Source: Verrucomicrobiota bacterium (GTDB lineage Bacteria > Verrucomicrobiota > Verrucomicrobiia > JADLBR01). Taken from it: DNA of 44,585 nt. Shown one piece after another: positions 24,729 to 33,348 of the stretch. The notes beneath the pieces are model-generated. The model was not told the origin of the DNA, made no database searches, and worked only from the letters and a program-made list of their open reading frames with translations. The DNA lies in contig JAKQKQ010000272.1 in assembly GCA_029560585.1 (NCBI GenBank), positions 1 through 44,585 on the forward strand. Direction: 5' to 3'. The first letter of the stretch is position 1; each line of letters begins with the position of its first letter. The translations under genes were made by a program, and so were the position numbers.

Positions 24729-24834
24729 ATGTCGTTACCACTATTTAACGGTTTTGGCGTGAGCAAGTCGCGGTCGAATTTGATCCTAGGGGCGGAAACT
24801 TGCGGTCATCAAAATAACAACATAGGCTAATTGC

Positions 24835-24937
24835 GTGGGTTTGGAAAGCGATGGGCAAATGATGGGCACGAGGCACGCCCGGTGTGCATCGTGTGGGGGG
24901 GGGGTGGCAGGTCGCGTCGGATCAATGGGGTCCCGAG
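24835..24937 (+). pseudogene. Out-of-frame zinc-ribbon half of the kinase N-terminus
   Basis: In the frame starting at 24835 (ATGs at 24859 and 24862) the DNA encodes RHARCASCGGG up to a 10-G tract. The kinase frame, one base further on, continues GWQVASDQWGPEMACPACG. With nine Gs instead of ten the two join into one CxxC-x(n)-CxxC zinc ribbon, the usual N-terminus of many PVC kinases. Either the tract has slipped (in the cell or in sequencing), or the kinase is made from the ATG at 24938 without the first half. Confidence 0.5.
24895..24904 (+). other. Ten-G homopolymer tract
   Basis: Ten consecutive G residues just upstream of the kinase start, at the junction of the two reading frames that together encode a complete zinc ribbon. 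A prime site for polymerase slippage or for an assembly error. Confidence 0.85.
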
Positions 24938-26746
24938 ATGGCGTGTCCCGCATGTGGGATGCCGGTGGCGCCGGGGGCACTCGTGGGCCATTACCAGCTA
25001 TTGCGGGAAGTGGCGAGCGGGGGGCTGGGGAGCTTTGCCGAGGCGGTGGATTCGGTGGCTGGGCGGCTGGTGGGGATCAAGATGCTGAGGGCGGATCTCT
25101 TTGGGCGGAGTGATTTTGTGGAGCAGCTGGGGCGGGAGGCGCGGGTGGCGGCGAGGATCAACCACCCGAACGTGGCGGAGGTGTACGACTTCTTTGAACA
25201 GGGGGGGACGCATTTCCTGGTCATGGAGTACCTGGACCACGGGAGTCTGGCGACACGGATGAAGGGCGGGCCGCTCGGTGAAAGGGAGCTGCTGCGGATA
25301 GCGCTGGATGTGACGCGGGGATTGCAGGCTGCCAGCGCAAAGGGCCTGCTGCACCGGGACGTGAAGCCTGCGAACATTGTTTTCGACGCCCACGGGCGGG
25401 CGAAGCTGGTGGACTTTGGGCTTGCCATGCCGGCCGACGAGGCGAGGCGAGGCAGCGGTTCGGCGTGGGGCTCGCCGTACTACATACCGCCCGAGCGATT
25501 GGGGGGTGAGCCCGAGGATTTTCGGGGCGACATATACAGTCTGGGGGCGACGCTCTTTCACGCTGCGGCGGGGAGGCCGCCATTCAAAGGGGACTCCATT
25601 GTGGCGCTGGCCGCCAAGACTCTGAAGGCTCGGAAGGCCTCAGTTAAGACGTTTGCGCCTCACCTGAGCGAGGAGACTGCCTGGATCATCAACCGGTGCC
25701 TGGAGCGGGCTCCGGGCGCCCGGTTCGGGAGCTATTTCGAGCTGCTTGAGGCGCTGGAGACGGCGCAGCGCAAGGCGCTGACGGCTCCAGAGGTGGTGCC
25801 GGTGTCGGCCCCGGACGTCATCGGAGCCGAGCGAGACATGGCGTGGTCGGTGCGGTGGCTGGCCATTGCGGCGGCGGTATTCCTGCTGTTGGGCGGGGGT
25901 GCGTGGTTAGCCCTGAAGTTCCGTGCGGGGCGAGACCTGCTGGGCGGCACGGGGGGCGAGGCGCCGGTTGCGGTCGCGGCGAAAGGGGAAGTGGCTGCGT
26001 CGGTGCCCGTTGCGGCGAGCGAGCCCGCGGCGCGTTTGAGCGTGGTCCGTTTTTCGAGTGATGAGGGGTATGCGCAGGGCGATCTGGGGAATCATCCGGA
26101 TTGGCAGGCGCTGCATGGCCCCTCTTGGCTGGTGGATGCGGGGGGCGGCTCGATACTTTTCGGCAGGGATCTGCCAGCGCAGGGGCCGGGAGTGGTTTTC
26201 AAACGGGGCACACGATTGGATTCGGGCACTCTGTTGCAGGCGCGGGTGAGATTCTCGTTCGATGGGCTGGGGGGGTCCACATGGCATCAGCCCAGGCAAA
26301 TCGTCATGTTCCGCCTTAGGGATGCGGCGCGCAATGATCCTCGGGGTCTGGACGTGATACTGGTTCGCGAAGCGAATCAGGCCGAGCGGTATCGATTGAC
26401 GGCGCGGTTTGGCATCCCGAGGGAAGACAAGATGGTGGGGTTTGCGGACATCCGGAACTTTGAGTTGGGGGATGAGGGTATGGGTGCCGGCGATGCATCC
26501 GACCCGTTGGAGCTGGTGGTCACGATCCGCAAAGGGGCCGAGGCCGGCGGTTGGTGGCTGCGGGCCTTACTGAGGAATTTGGCCAAGGTGAGCGACCTGG
26601 CAAAGGTCGAGAAGGGCAACGTGTGGGTGCCGGACGAATTCCATGCCACGACCGAATATCGGGGGGAGTTGCGTTCTCGGAAGGAGGAGGAGCGTTCGGC
26701 ACGCGTCCAAGTGACCGAGTGGGTGTTTGGCACTGTAAAAGAGTGA
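24938..26746 (+). CDS. Membrane-bound Ser/Thr protein kinase (PknB-like)
   Basis: 602 residues from the ATG at 24938. Cytoplasmic kinase domain about 17-280: glycine-loop region LLREVASGGLGSFAEA (degenerate: the loop aromatic and one Gly differ), ATP-site Lys48 in VGIKML, helix-C Glu67, catalytic loop LLHRDVKPANIVF (Asp141), Mg-binding VDFGLA (Asp159), and SPYYIPPERL in the P+1 region. CPACG at residues 3-7 is the second half of a zinc ribbon. One TM helix (about 304-327) leads to an exterior domain of about 270 residues, rich in beta strands, that I cannot assign to a family. It converges on the vWA gene of the Exb operon (11 bp), so it is not co-transcribed with it. Confidence 0.88.
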   Translation: MACPACGMPVAPGALVGHYQLLREVASGGLGSFAEAVDSVAGRLVGIKMLRADLFGRSDFVEQLGREARVAARINHPNVAEVYDFFEQGGTHFLVMEYLDHGSLATRMKGGPLGERELLRIALDVTRGLQAASAKGLLHRDVKPANIVFDAHGRAKLVDFGLAMPADEARRGSGSAWGSPYYIPPERLGGEPEDFRGDIYSLGATLFHAAAGRPPFKGDSIVALAAKTLKARKASVKTFAPHLSEETAWIINRCLERAPGARFGSYFELLEALETAQRKALTAPEVVPVSAPDVIGAERDMAWSVRWLAIAAAVFLLLGGGAWLALKFRAGRDLLGGTGGEAPVAVAAKGEVAASVPVAASEPAARLSVVRFSSDEGYAQGDLGNHPDWQALHGPSWLVDAGGGSILFGRDLPAQGPGVVFKRGTRLDSGTLLQARVRFSFDGLGGSTWHQPRQIVMFRLRDAARNDPRGLDVILVREANQAERYRLTARFGIPREDKMVGFADIRNFELGDEGMGAGDASDPLELVVTIRKGAEAGGWWLRALLRNLAKVSDLAKVEKGNVWVPDEFHATTEYRGELRSRKEEERSARVQVTEWVFGTVKE

Positions 26747-26757
26747 GGGACCACCGG

Positions 26758-27807
26758 CTACTTGCGGGCCTTGGCATCGAAGTCTGTGAATCGACCGCCG
26801 TTGCGAGCGGCGAGGCTCTTGAGGAGTTCGCGTTCGGCCGGTTTGTTGGGCCCGGTCATGAAATAGATGGTGTGGAGGCGGGCCTCTTTGGGAAGTGATC
26901 GCTGGAGCTGGGCGGTGAGCCCCAAGATGTCATCCGTGGGGATGGGGGTGTCCTCGACGAGGGCATTGCCATCGGAGAGCATGTAGATGATCTCGGGGCG
27001 CATCGCGAAGGCCTGGCGCAGGGCAAGGTCGTGGCGGGTGCCGCCGGGGCCTTCCCGCAGCACATCGCGACAGATGCTGCCCAGGCGCCTGTACGCGTCG
27101 GGGCCGAGGTCATTGCGGACGAACGCGGTGGCGGCGGCTTTGGTGGCGTCGGTGGCGGGCACGCATTCCTCTTTCCATCGGCCGGCGCCGCCGCTCCACA
27201 CGACGATCCCGAAACGGCTATTGATCCCGAGGCCCGTGATCAGCGAGGTCGCCTGTTCTTTGACCGCGCCGAAGGCCGCGTCGCCGAGGCGAAGGAACAT
27301 CGATCCCGAGACATCGATCATGATGACGACGGAGCGACCGGTGTCCTGAATTCCAAAGAAGCTCATGCCGTCGCCGTTGCCGCCGCCGGCGCCCACGCCG
27401 GTGCCGAGGCCCGCGAGGCCCTGGCCCGCCATGGCCGCGATGCTGTCGGCGATCATGGAGGATGGGTTGACGGCCATGAGTTGGTCGACCGGCAGTTTGG
27501 GCAGTGCTGGCATGCCGTGCTCCAGCAAGCGGGAGGTGGTCAGGCGGTCGTTGAAGGCTGGCGCGGAGGCGGCGCCCTCGAATTCCGCCAAGGCCATGCT
27601 GTGCTCGCGCGCCTCGGGTTCGATGCGGACCATGTTGCGGCATTCGAATTTGGCCGGCGCAGGCGCGAGATAGCGGGCGACGATCCACGCAGCCGCGCCC
27701 AGGGCCACCGCCGCATGTAGTCCGACGCTCAGCACTGCGGCGGCCGCGATGGTTTTGCGTCTCTGGCGCACCGTGAGCGCAGCAGCGGGGTGCACGAGGC
27801 CGGTCAC
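26758..27807 (-). CDS. vWA-domain protein with a TonB-like membrane anchor
   Basis: 349 residues. A short basic N-terminus (VRQRRK) precedes one TM helix (about 19-48). The helix begins AAAAVLSVGLHAAVALGAA, so Ser27 and His31 have the S-x3-H spacing that TonB uses to work with ExbB/ExbD. A periplasmic linker with a Gly-rich stretch (about 131-148) leads to a von Willebrand A domain from about 158. Its MIDAS is intact: DVSGS (Asp165, Ser167, Ser169), Thr257 in GPGGTR and Asp279 in MLSDGN. The GTG start overlaps the upstream ExbD stop by 4 bases. Last gene of the operon, in the slot where TonB would be. Binding partner unknown. Confidence 0.87.
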   Translation of the reverse strand: MTGLVHPAAALTVRQRRKTIAAAAVLSVGLHAAVALGAAAWIVARYLAPAPAKFECRNMVRIEPEAREHSMALAEFEGAASAPAFNDRLTTSRLLEHGMPALPKLPVDQLMAVNPSSMIADSIAAMAGQGLAGLGTGVGAGGGNGDGMSFFGIQDTGRSVVIMIDVSGSMFLRLGDAAFGAVKEQATSLITGLGINSRFGIVVWSGGAGRWKEECVPATDATKAAATAFVRNDLGPDAYRRLGSICRDVLREGPGGTRHDLALRQAFAMRPEIIYMLSDGNALVEDTPIPTDDILGLTAQLQRSLPKEARLHTIYFMTGPNKPAERELLKSLAARNGGRFTDFDAKARK

Positions 27808-28262
27808 AAGGGGCCCTCGTCGCCGGTTTCGGTCGCGAAAGTCAGTCCGGTGATGTGCGCTGCCGCCAAGGCATCCATGACTTCCGCGATCCGCTGGTGG
27901 GGGGCATCGTCGTCGGCCGCGATGGTCACGAGCGCCTCGGTCTTGTTGGCATCGCAGGCCTGCTTGAAACGGGCCATCGTGGCGTGCAGTTGCGGCAATT
28001 CGTGCGATGTGGGGTGATCGAGCGGGAGATCATTGAGCACGATCTGGCCGGTCGCGCGGATCTCGACGCGCTGCTCGTCGGGCAGGTCAATCGGTTCGTC
28101 CTGTTCGACGGTGCCGGGCAGGCGGAGGCCAAGATCAGCCTCGGGCTTCGTGGGTCGTGCCGTGACCATGAAGAAGATGAGCAACAGAAACACCATGTCG
28201 ATCATGGGGCCCATGGGGATGTCCACCGTTTCGTATCGGCGCCTGCGCCACGTCGTTGCCAT
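27804..28262 (-). CDS. ExbD/TolR family protein (second copy)
   Basis: 152 residues. An N-terminal basic stub (MATTWRRRRYE) leads to a single TM helix, IDMVFLLLIFFMVTARP, whose Asp22 matches the essential proton-pathway Asp of ExbD. The periplasmic part (about 45-150) has the ExbD/TolR fold pattern, ending ...QRIAEVMDALAAAHITGLTFATE. It starts 8 bases after the first ExbD ends and overlaps the vWA gene by 4 bases. The two ExbDs share the anchor (GPMIDM / APMIDM) but differ in their periplasmic parts, so they may form heterodimers. Confidence 0.9.
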   Translation of the reverse strand: MATTWRRRRYETVDIPMGPMIDMVFLLLIFFMVTARPTKPEADLGLRLPGTVEQDEPIDLPDEQRVEIRATGQIVLNDLPLDHPTSHELPQLHATMARFKQACDANKTEALVTIAADDDAPHQRIAEVMDALAAAHITGLTFATETGDEGPL

Positions 28263-28270
28263 GAAATCCC

Positions 28271-28690
28271 TCAGTCTGTCTGTTTTTGGGAGCCGAATAT
28301 GACTTCGAGCGCCCCGGCCTCTGCGGCCGCGGTCATGACCTCCTTGATCCGGCGGGCCGGCGTGCGCCGATCGGCGCGGATGTACAGTCGCAGCGGCGGG
28401 AATTCGATGTAGCGGCGGCGGAGGAAATCCTTTAGGGCCGGCATGTCGGCGGGGCGTTCGCCGAGGAAGATGCCCCCGGTGGGGTCGAGATTGATGATTT
28501 CGCGATCCGAGAGATCGTCGGGTATCGCCGCGTGGCGAACGATGGGGAGATCGATTTCCATGAGGCGCTGCTGGTCGGTGATGCGGGTGGTGACCATGAA
28601 GAAGATCAGAAGCAAGAAGGTCATGTCGATCATGGGTGCCAGCTGAAAGCCGACCTCGTCGGGCTGATGTCGGCGGGCGCGAAGGGACAT
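28271..28690 (-). CDS. ExbD/TolR family protein (first copy)
   Basis: 139 residues. MSLRARRHQPDEVGFQLAP precedes the TM helix IDMTFLLLIFFMVTTRI with the functional Asp at 22. The periplasmic domain contains RLYIRADRRTPARRIKEVMT, the typical late ExbD helix, and ends VIFGSQKQTD. It lies 28 bp after the ExbB gene and 8 bp before the second ExbD. Inner-membrane subunit of the proton-driven motor encoded by this operon. Confidence 0.9.
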   Translation of the reverse strand: MSLRARRHQPDEVGFQLAPMIDMTFLLLIFFMVTTRITDQQRLMEIDLPIVRHAAIPDDLSDREIINLDPTGGIFLGERPADMPALKDFLRRRYIEFPPLRLYIRADRRTPARRIKEVMTAAAEAGALEVIFGSQKQTD

Positions 28691-28718
28691 GGGGGGTGGG
28701 TTTGCGGGGCTTTTGGGG

Positions 28719-29567
28719 TCAGGCGGTCAGCCGGTCGACGGCGGGTTCCGCCAGAACGTCGCGTTCGGTGCTGGCGGCGCGCGGCTCGACGCCCTCGACG
28801 GCAATCTCGCCGGTGAGGATGTCGAGGAGAAGGACCACATCTTTTTGCACCTCGGTCACGGCGCTCTGGACGTTGTTTCGGTACAGCATGTACATCAGCA
28901 TGGCGGGGATGCCGACCATGAGGCCGCCGGCGGTGGTGATCATCGCCTCGCCGATGCCACCGGCTAGATCCTGGGGCTCGCAGAGGCCGGCGGAGAGCTT
29001 GTCGAAGGCCTGGATCATGCCTGTCACGGTGCCGAGGAGCCCGAGCATGGGGGCGACGGTGGCAAAGAAGTTGAGGTAGTTGATCCAATACATGAAGCGG
29101 GTTTCGCCGTGGGCGAGGGTGTCGGCGGCGGCCTGCTCCATGGGTGCCCGGTTCGCGTGATCGCGCTCGAAATTGGCTTTGATGATCGCGGCCCCCAGCG
29201 TGTCGGTCAGGAGGCCCGGATGCATGCGACACGTCTCGAACGCCTCGTCGATACGGCGATTTGCCAGGGTCCTTTGGAGGTGAGCCATGAGATGGGGCGC
29301 GGACAACCGGCGGCGCCCGGTGAGCAACCACGAGTAGACACCGACGGCGACGGTGCCCAGCGAGCACGCGGCAATCGGGTGCATGAGCCAACCGCCGGCC
29401 CAGTAGATGTCCAGCAGTGACTTGTCCTTCTGCTTTTTCTTCAGGCGTTCCGCGACGATTTCCTCCGTCTGCTTCTCATCCTGTGTCTTTGGCTGGGCGG
29501 CGGCGACCGCGGCGTCGAGGGCCACGGCCGTGGCGCAAATGGCGAGCCATGGAAAGATCTTCTTCAT
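28719..29567 (-). CDS. MotA/TolQ/ExbB proton channel family protein
   Basis: 282 residues. ATG at 29567 with AGGAAA upstream. An N-terminal signal-like segment (PWLAICATAVALDAAVAAAQ) and a charged stretch with KKKQKDK precede the three family helices: one at GGWLMHPIAACSLGTVAVGVYSW, one at NFFATVAPMLGLLGTVTGMI with the conserved GLLGTVTGM block, and one at GIGEAMITTAGGLMVGIPAM. In ExbB/TolQ these form the pentameric proton channel around an ExbD/TolR dimer. The N-terminal extension is common in PVC homologues. Fourth gene of the operon. Confidence 0.9.
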   Translation of the reverse strand: MKKIFPWLAICATAVALDAAVAAAQPKTQDEKQTEEIVAERLKKKQKDKSLLDIYWAGGWLMHPIAACSLGTVAVGVYSWLLTGRRRLSAPHLMAHLQRTLANRRIDEAFETCRMHPGLLTDTLGAAIIKANFERDHANRAPMEQAAADTLAHGETRFMYWINYLNFFATVAPMLGLLGTVTGMIQAFDKLSAGLCEPQDLAGGIGEAMITTAGGLMVGIPAMLMYMLYRNNVQSAVTEVQKDVVLLLDILTGEIAVEGVEPRAASTERDVLAEPAVDRLTA

Positions 29568-29590
29568 CTGGGGATTTCCTGATGTCTGGG

Positions 29591-30400
29591 TTATTTTAAC
29601 TCGGCAGTGGGTTTTTGGGTCAGGGCGCCCGCGGCGCGGGCGAAGCTGGTGGTGTTCGAGTAATCGGCGACGATGGTTTCGAGCCAGCGGCGCGCGAGGT
29701 CGCGATTGGTTCGCGCCAGTTCGATTTGGGCAGCCTCCCACAGGCCTTGGGCGGCCTCTTCGCGGAGGTCGGGAAAAAGGACTCGGGTGTGGAGGAAGTG
29801 ATCGATGGCGAGATCGAGGTTGGTGAGGCCGACCTCGACGCGGCCTTTGGCAAGGCTCGCGAAAGCGATGGCGGAGGGGTCGTCGGTCTCTCTGCCGAGG
29901 GCGCGGGCGAGGTTGAGGGCCGCATCGAGCCTGCCCAGTTTTGCCAGCGCTTGCACGCGCATGGCATCCGCGCGTTGGCGGAGGGTGGGGTCGGGATGGA
30001 GGGCGGAGAGGGGGTCGAGCAGGGAGAGGGCCTCGGAAAACGCGCCGGTATCCAAGAATGCCTGGGCCAGGGCCAGGCCGATGGGGCCGGCGTCGGATCC
30101 GCGCACGGAGAGGAGGGGTTTCTGGGCGGCCCACAGGGGGCGCAAGGCCCGCAACCGCTGGTCTGCCGCGGTGGGCAGGTGCGCGGGCGTGAACGGCGTT
30201 CCGGGTTCGATGCGGGCGATGCGCGAGATCTCGCAGGCCAATTCGGCGCGGCCGTTGCCGATGCGCATTTCGATGCGCAGGCGGCCATCCCGCACGCCGA
30301 GGAGGTGACCCTCAAGCGTATCGTTGTTTGAAAGGACGACGCGATCCTTTTGTGCGACGGCGGCGAAAACGAACAGGGTCAGGAGGGACAGTTGTGTCAC
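29591..30400 (-). CDS. Exported TPR-like protein, third gene of the Exb operon
   Basis: 269 residues with a short signal peptide (LSLLTLFVFAAVAQ). The first 60 mature residues (VVLSNNDTLEGHLLGVRDG) look like a small beta-barrel of the kind often annotated SH3/Sm-like in PVC exported proteins. From about residue 85 on it is helical, with TPR-type pairs such as ALSLLDPLSALHPDP and ALAKLGRLDAALNLARAL. The GTG start overlaps the upstream TPR gene's TGA by 4 bases; 23 bp separate it from the ExbB gene. Periplasmic location is inferred. Partner or scaffold of the Exb motor is the likely role. Confidence 0.78.
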   Translation of the reverse strand: MTQLSLLTLFVFAAVAQKDRVVLSNNDTLEGHLLGVRDGRLRIEMRIGNGRAELACEISRIARIEPGTPFTPAHLPTAADQRLRALRPLWAAQKPLLSVRGSDAGPIGLALAQAFLDTGAFSEALSLLDPLSALHPDPTLRQRADAMRVQALAKLGRLDAALNLARALGRETDDPSAIAFASLAKGRVEVGLTNLDLAIDHFLHTRVLFPDLREEAAQGLWEAAQIELARTNRDLARRWLETIVADYSNTTSFARAAGALTQKPTAELK

Positions 30401-33348
30401 GGGAGCCTGCCGAGTTGCGCCTGGGCGAGGCTGTGTTCAGCGAAAGGGGCGAGGTCCTCTCGCGCGAGGAATTCCTGGTAAGTTTTGCGTGCGCCGTCCC
30501 AGAGCTTGAGCTGTTCCAGGACACGGCCGCTGGCCAGGTAGGCTCTGGCGACCCATGGGCGGTGCGCGCCGTACATGACATAGACGCGCTGGTAGCATGG
30601 CATAGCCTTCTCGGGGTGTCCGAGGGCCTCGTGGGATTCACCAATGAGGCATAGTGCGCGAGCCTTGGCGGCGCCCGTGGCAGAGGGGGCCTCGAGGAGT
30701 TTCTCCATTTGTGCGATGGCTTCGGCGTGGCGTCTCTGACCGAGCAGGATGTCGGCGCGGGCCTCGATGACGCGGGCCTTGAGGAGGGATTGGCCCGCCT
30801 CGCGCTCGAATCGGTCGAACAGTTCGAGGGCGTGTATCCAATCGCCGCGGGCTGAGGCGATGAGGCCGAGGCCCGCGAGGGCGCGGGGGAATTCGGGGGT
30901 TCCGGGGCCGGCGTCGAGCAGGTGGCGCAGGTATGGTTCGGCGTCGGGCGCGCGGTTCAGGGCGACGAGGAGTTCGGCGAGATCGATGGCCACTGTCGGT
31001 GGCAGGATATTGGGGTGGAATCCCTCGGTAAGTTCGAGCAGCACCTGTCTGGCGCGCGCCGGTTCGCGGCGGGCGATTTTTGAGATGAGCCAGGTGCAGC
31101 GCGCGGCGAGGGCGGGGTGTGAGGCGGCGTTCGCCTCGGCGGCGGCGCGGCGCAGTTCCCCCTCGAGGCGGGAGCGATCTTCCGGGGTACGGTGCAGTGC
31201 CGCGAAATCCAACAACAGGGGCTCGACCGATCGATTGGCCGGGTCGGGGCCCACACGCGCAATGATGGTGCGATAGAGGTCGGCGGCCTCGGGATGTCGG
31301 CCCTGTTGCCGCAGGGCCCATGCGAGCCAGTGGAAGGCTTCGGCGATGCGCGGACTTTCGGGATGGGCTGCGACGAAGGTCCGGAAGTGGGACTCGAGCT
31401 CGGCGTGGCGACCGGTGAGTCGCAGGGCTTTTCCGATCTGGAACTGGGCGTAATGCTGGAGTGTGGGCTGGGCGGCTGTGACGGCGCGGTAGGATTCGAG
31501 CCCGGCGTCGATTTCGCCGCACGCCAGGCAGGCATCGCCGTGCAAGGCGCGGACCTCGTCCGTGAGGGCATGTCCGGCGAAATCCTTGAGCCAGCGGTCG
31601 AGCGCCTTTCGCGCCTCGGGAAACTCTCGTTTGCCGTACCGTGCGGCGGCTTTCCGGTAGAGGGCCTCCTGCTTGAAAGCGCCGGTCGGGTGGGCCGCGA
31701 GGTAGGCGTCGAAGCGTTCGGCGATGGCGTCGTAATCCTTGGCGAAAACGGCGGCCATGGCGCGCCAATATCGGGCCTGCTCGCAGAGTGGGCTGGCCGG
31801 ATACCGGTGGCAGACATCCGAGAAAGTCGTTGTCGCCTCGTCGTTCAGGTTGAGGGAAAGGGCGCAATATCCGGCGAGGAAGAGCGCGCGGTCGGCCTCG
31901 GGGAAGTCCGGGTGGCTCTGGTTATGCGCGAGGAATGCGTCGTGGGCGGCGCGATGGTCGCGGAGTTCGAGATGGGCGTGGGCGGCGAGGAATTCCACCC
32001 TGGCGGCACGGGCCTCGGCCGGGTGGTGTTTCAGGAATGAGGCGCATTGCTCGGGAACCTTATCCCATCGTCGGGATTCGATACATGACAGGATCGAGAG
32101 GAAGGTGGCATCGGCGGCCAAGGGCGAGGTATCTGGGACCGATGCGGCGGCCTCGCTGGCGGCGACGAACGCCTCGCGATACCATTCGAGTTGAAATGCC
32201 GCGCGCGCGAGCCGCATGTGGCGGGCGGCGTCGAAATCGACAATTCTTTCTATGGCGGTCTTTTCTGCGAGCATCGCATCGCGGATGTGGGCGAGGTGCT
32301 GGTGGCGACCGGAGGGTGGAGCGGAGGCGGCGCTTGCCGCGAGGTCACGTTCGACATCCGCGAGCGCCGACGAGTGGCGGCGGAGGATGCGGCCACGCGT
32401 GGGCACAAGGAGGTAGCAGCGCCAGGCCTTCTCGGGGTTTCCGCGGTCGAGGAATTCGTCGCCGAGGTGCAGGGCCTGTGCGGCGGGCAAGGCCTGTTGC
32501 CGCGGCGTGGGATCGCGACTCACGAATTGCGCGAGCAGCGCGAGCGCGGCATCGGCCTCTCCGAGGTCCATCTGGCATTGCACCTGCAATAGGGTTGAGC
32601 GCTCGGCGATGAGGGGGTCGGGGGCCGTCGTGAGTTTGGAGAAGCGATCAGCGGCGCCGCGCAGATCGGCGGCCCCGCGGGCGGCAAGCGCGGCGAGGAA
32701 AGCTGCATTGGGAGCCTGCTCGTGGTGCGGGTAGGCGGCGGTGAAGCGGTCGAGTTCCTGGACGGCCGCGGCACAGCCTTGCCCAAGGAACAGCGTCAGG
32801 CCGAGCCAGAACGACATCTCCGGCCGCGCCTTTCCGGCGGGGAAGAGGGAGAGGTATTCCTCGAGGAACGGACGGGCCTCGGCGGCTTTGCCGTCTGCGA
32901 GCAAGGAGCCGGCCAGCATGGGGAGGATGCGCTCGCGCGCGGCCTGGGCTTCTGGGCTCTGGCCATAGAGGTCGAAGAAGCGCCGGAAGGCCGAGGAGGC
33001 GTCCGAATATCGACCGGACTGGTAGGCGCTGTAACCGGTGGTAAGGAGAAGATCGGCCGGGGGAGCATCATCTGGGATGGTTTGGGCGGGCGCGGCCGGT
33101 GGTGTGTTGGTGGCATGGCGAAATCCGGCGGGCCGAGGTTTCTCATCACGGCTGACGGGGATCCGGTCCGCCGGGGTTGGTTCGTTGCGACGGCGGCTAG
33201 CGTTCGCGGGCTGCGGGCTGACGGAAATGAGGGCTGCGAGCGACAGGAGGAGCCATCGCGATAACGATGGCGAGAGCGGCTCCGGTGCCGAATCCGATGC
33301 CGGGTCTGATACGGATAGCGATGGGCATGGCAGGCGCCGGGTATTCAC
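30397..33348 (-). CDS. Large exported TPR protein
   Basis: 983 residues. A long N-region precedes a clear signal (LSRWLLLSLAALISVSPQPANA), then a Pro-rich linker to about residue 95 and roughly 25 tetratricopeptide-type units to the C-terminus. Examples are TGYSAYQSGRYSDASSAFRR, ALGHPEKAMPCYQRVYVMYG and ARKTYQEFLAREDLAPFA. It resembles the TPR outer-membrane assembly partners encoded beside ExbB/ExbD in many PVC and Bacteroidota genomes. Its last 350 residues are clearly homologous to the whole TPR part of the next upstream gene, so one arose by partial duplication of the other. It overlaps both neighbours by 4 bases. Confidence 0.82.
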   Translation of the reverse strand: MNTRRLPCPSLSVSDPASDSAPEPLSPSLSRWLLLSLAALISVSPQPANASRRRNEPTPADRIPVSRDEKPRPAGFRHATNTPPAAPAQTIPDDAPPADLLLTTGYSAYQSGRYSDASSAFRRFFDLYGQSPEAQAARERILPMLAGSLLADGKAAEARPFLEEYLSLFPAGKARPEMSFWLGLTLFLGQGCAAAVQELDRFTAAYPHHEQAPNAAFLAALAARGAADLRGAADRFSKLTTAPDPLIAERSTLLQVQCQMDLGEADAALALLAQFVSRDPTPRQQALPAAQALHLGDEFLDRGNPEKAWRCYLLVPTRGRILRRHSSALADVERDLAASAASAPPSGRHQHLAHIRDAMLAEKTAIERIVDFDAARHMRLARAAFQLEWYREAFVAASEAAASVPDTSPLAADATFLSILSCIESRRWDKVPEQCASFLKHHPAEARAARVEFLAAHAHLELRDHRAAHDAFLAHNQSHPDFPEADRALFLAGYCALSLNLNDEATTTFSDVCHRYPASPLCEQARYWRAMAAVFAKDYDAIAERFDAYLAAHPTGAFKQEALYRKAAARYGKREFPEARKALDRWLKDFAGHALTDEVRALHGDACLACGEIDAGLESYRAVTAAQPTLQHYAQFQIGKALRLTGRHAELESHFRTFVAAHPESPRIAEAFHWLAWALRQQGRHPEAADLYRTIIARVGPDPANRSVEPLLLDFAALHRTPEDRSRLEGELRRAAAEANAASHPALAARCTWLISKIARREPARARQVLLELTEGFHPNILPPTVAIDLAELLVALNRAPDAEPYLRHLLDAGPGTPEFPRALAGLGLIASARGDWIHALELFDRFEREAGQSLLKARVIEARADILLGQRRHAEAIAQMEKLLEAPSATGAAKARALCLIGESHEALGHPEKAMPCYQRVYVMYGAHRPWVARAYLASGRVLEQLKLWDGARKTYQEFLAREDLAPFAEHSLAQAQLGRLP

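Noticed and set aside
29568-30134. Upstream extension of the ExbB frame
   Set aside because: Pro/Arg-rich sequence antiparallel in character to real coding frames; the ATG at 29567 has a ribosome site and signal segment.
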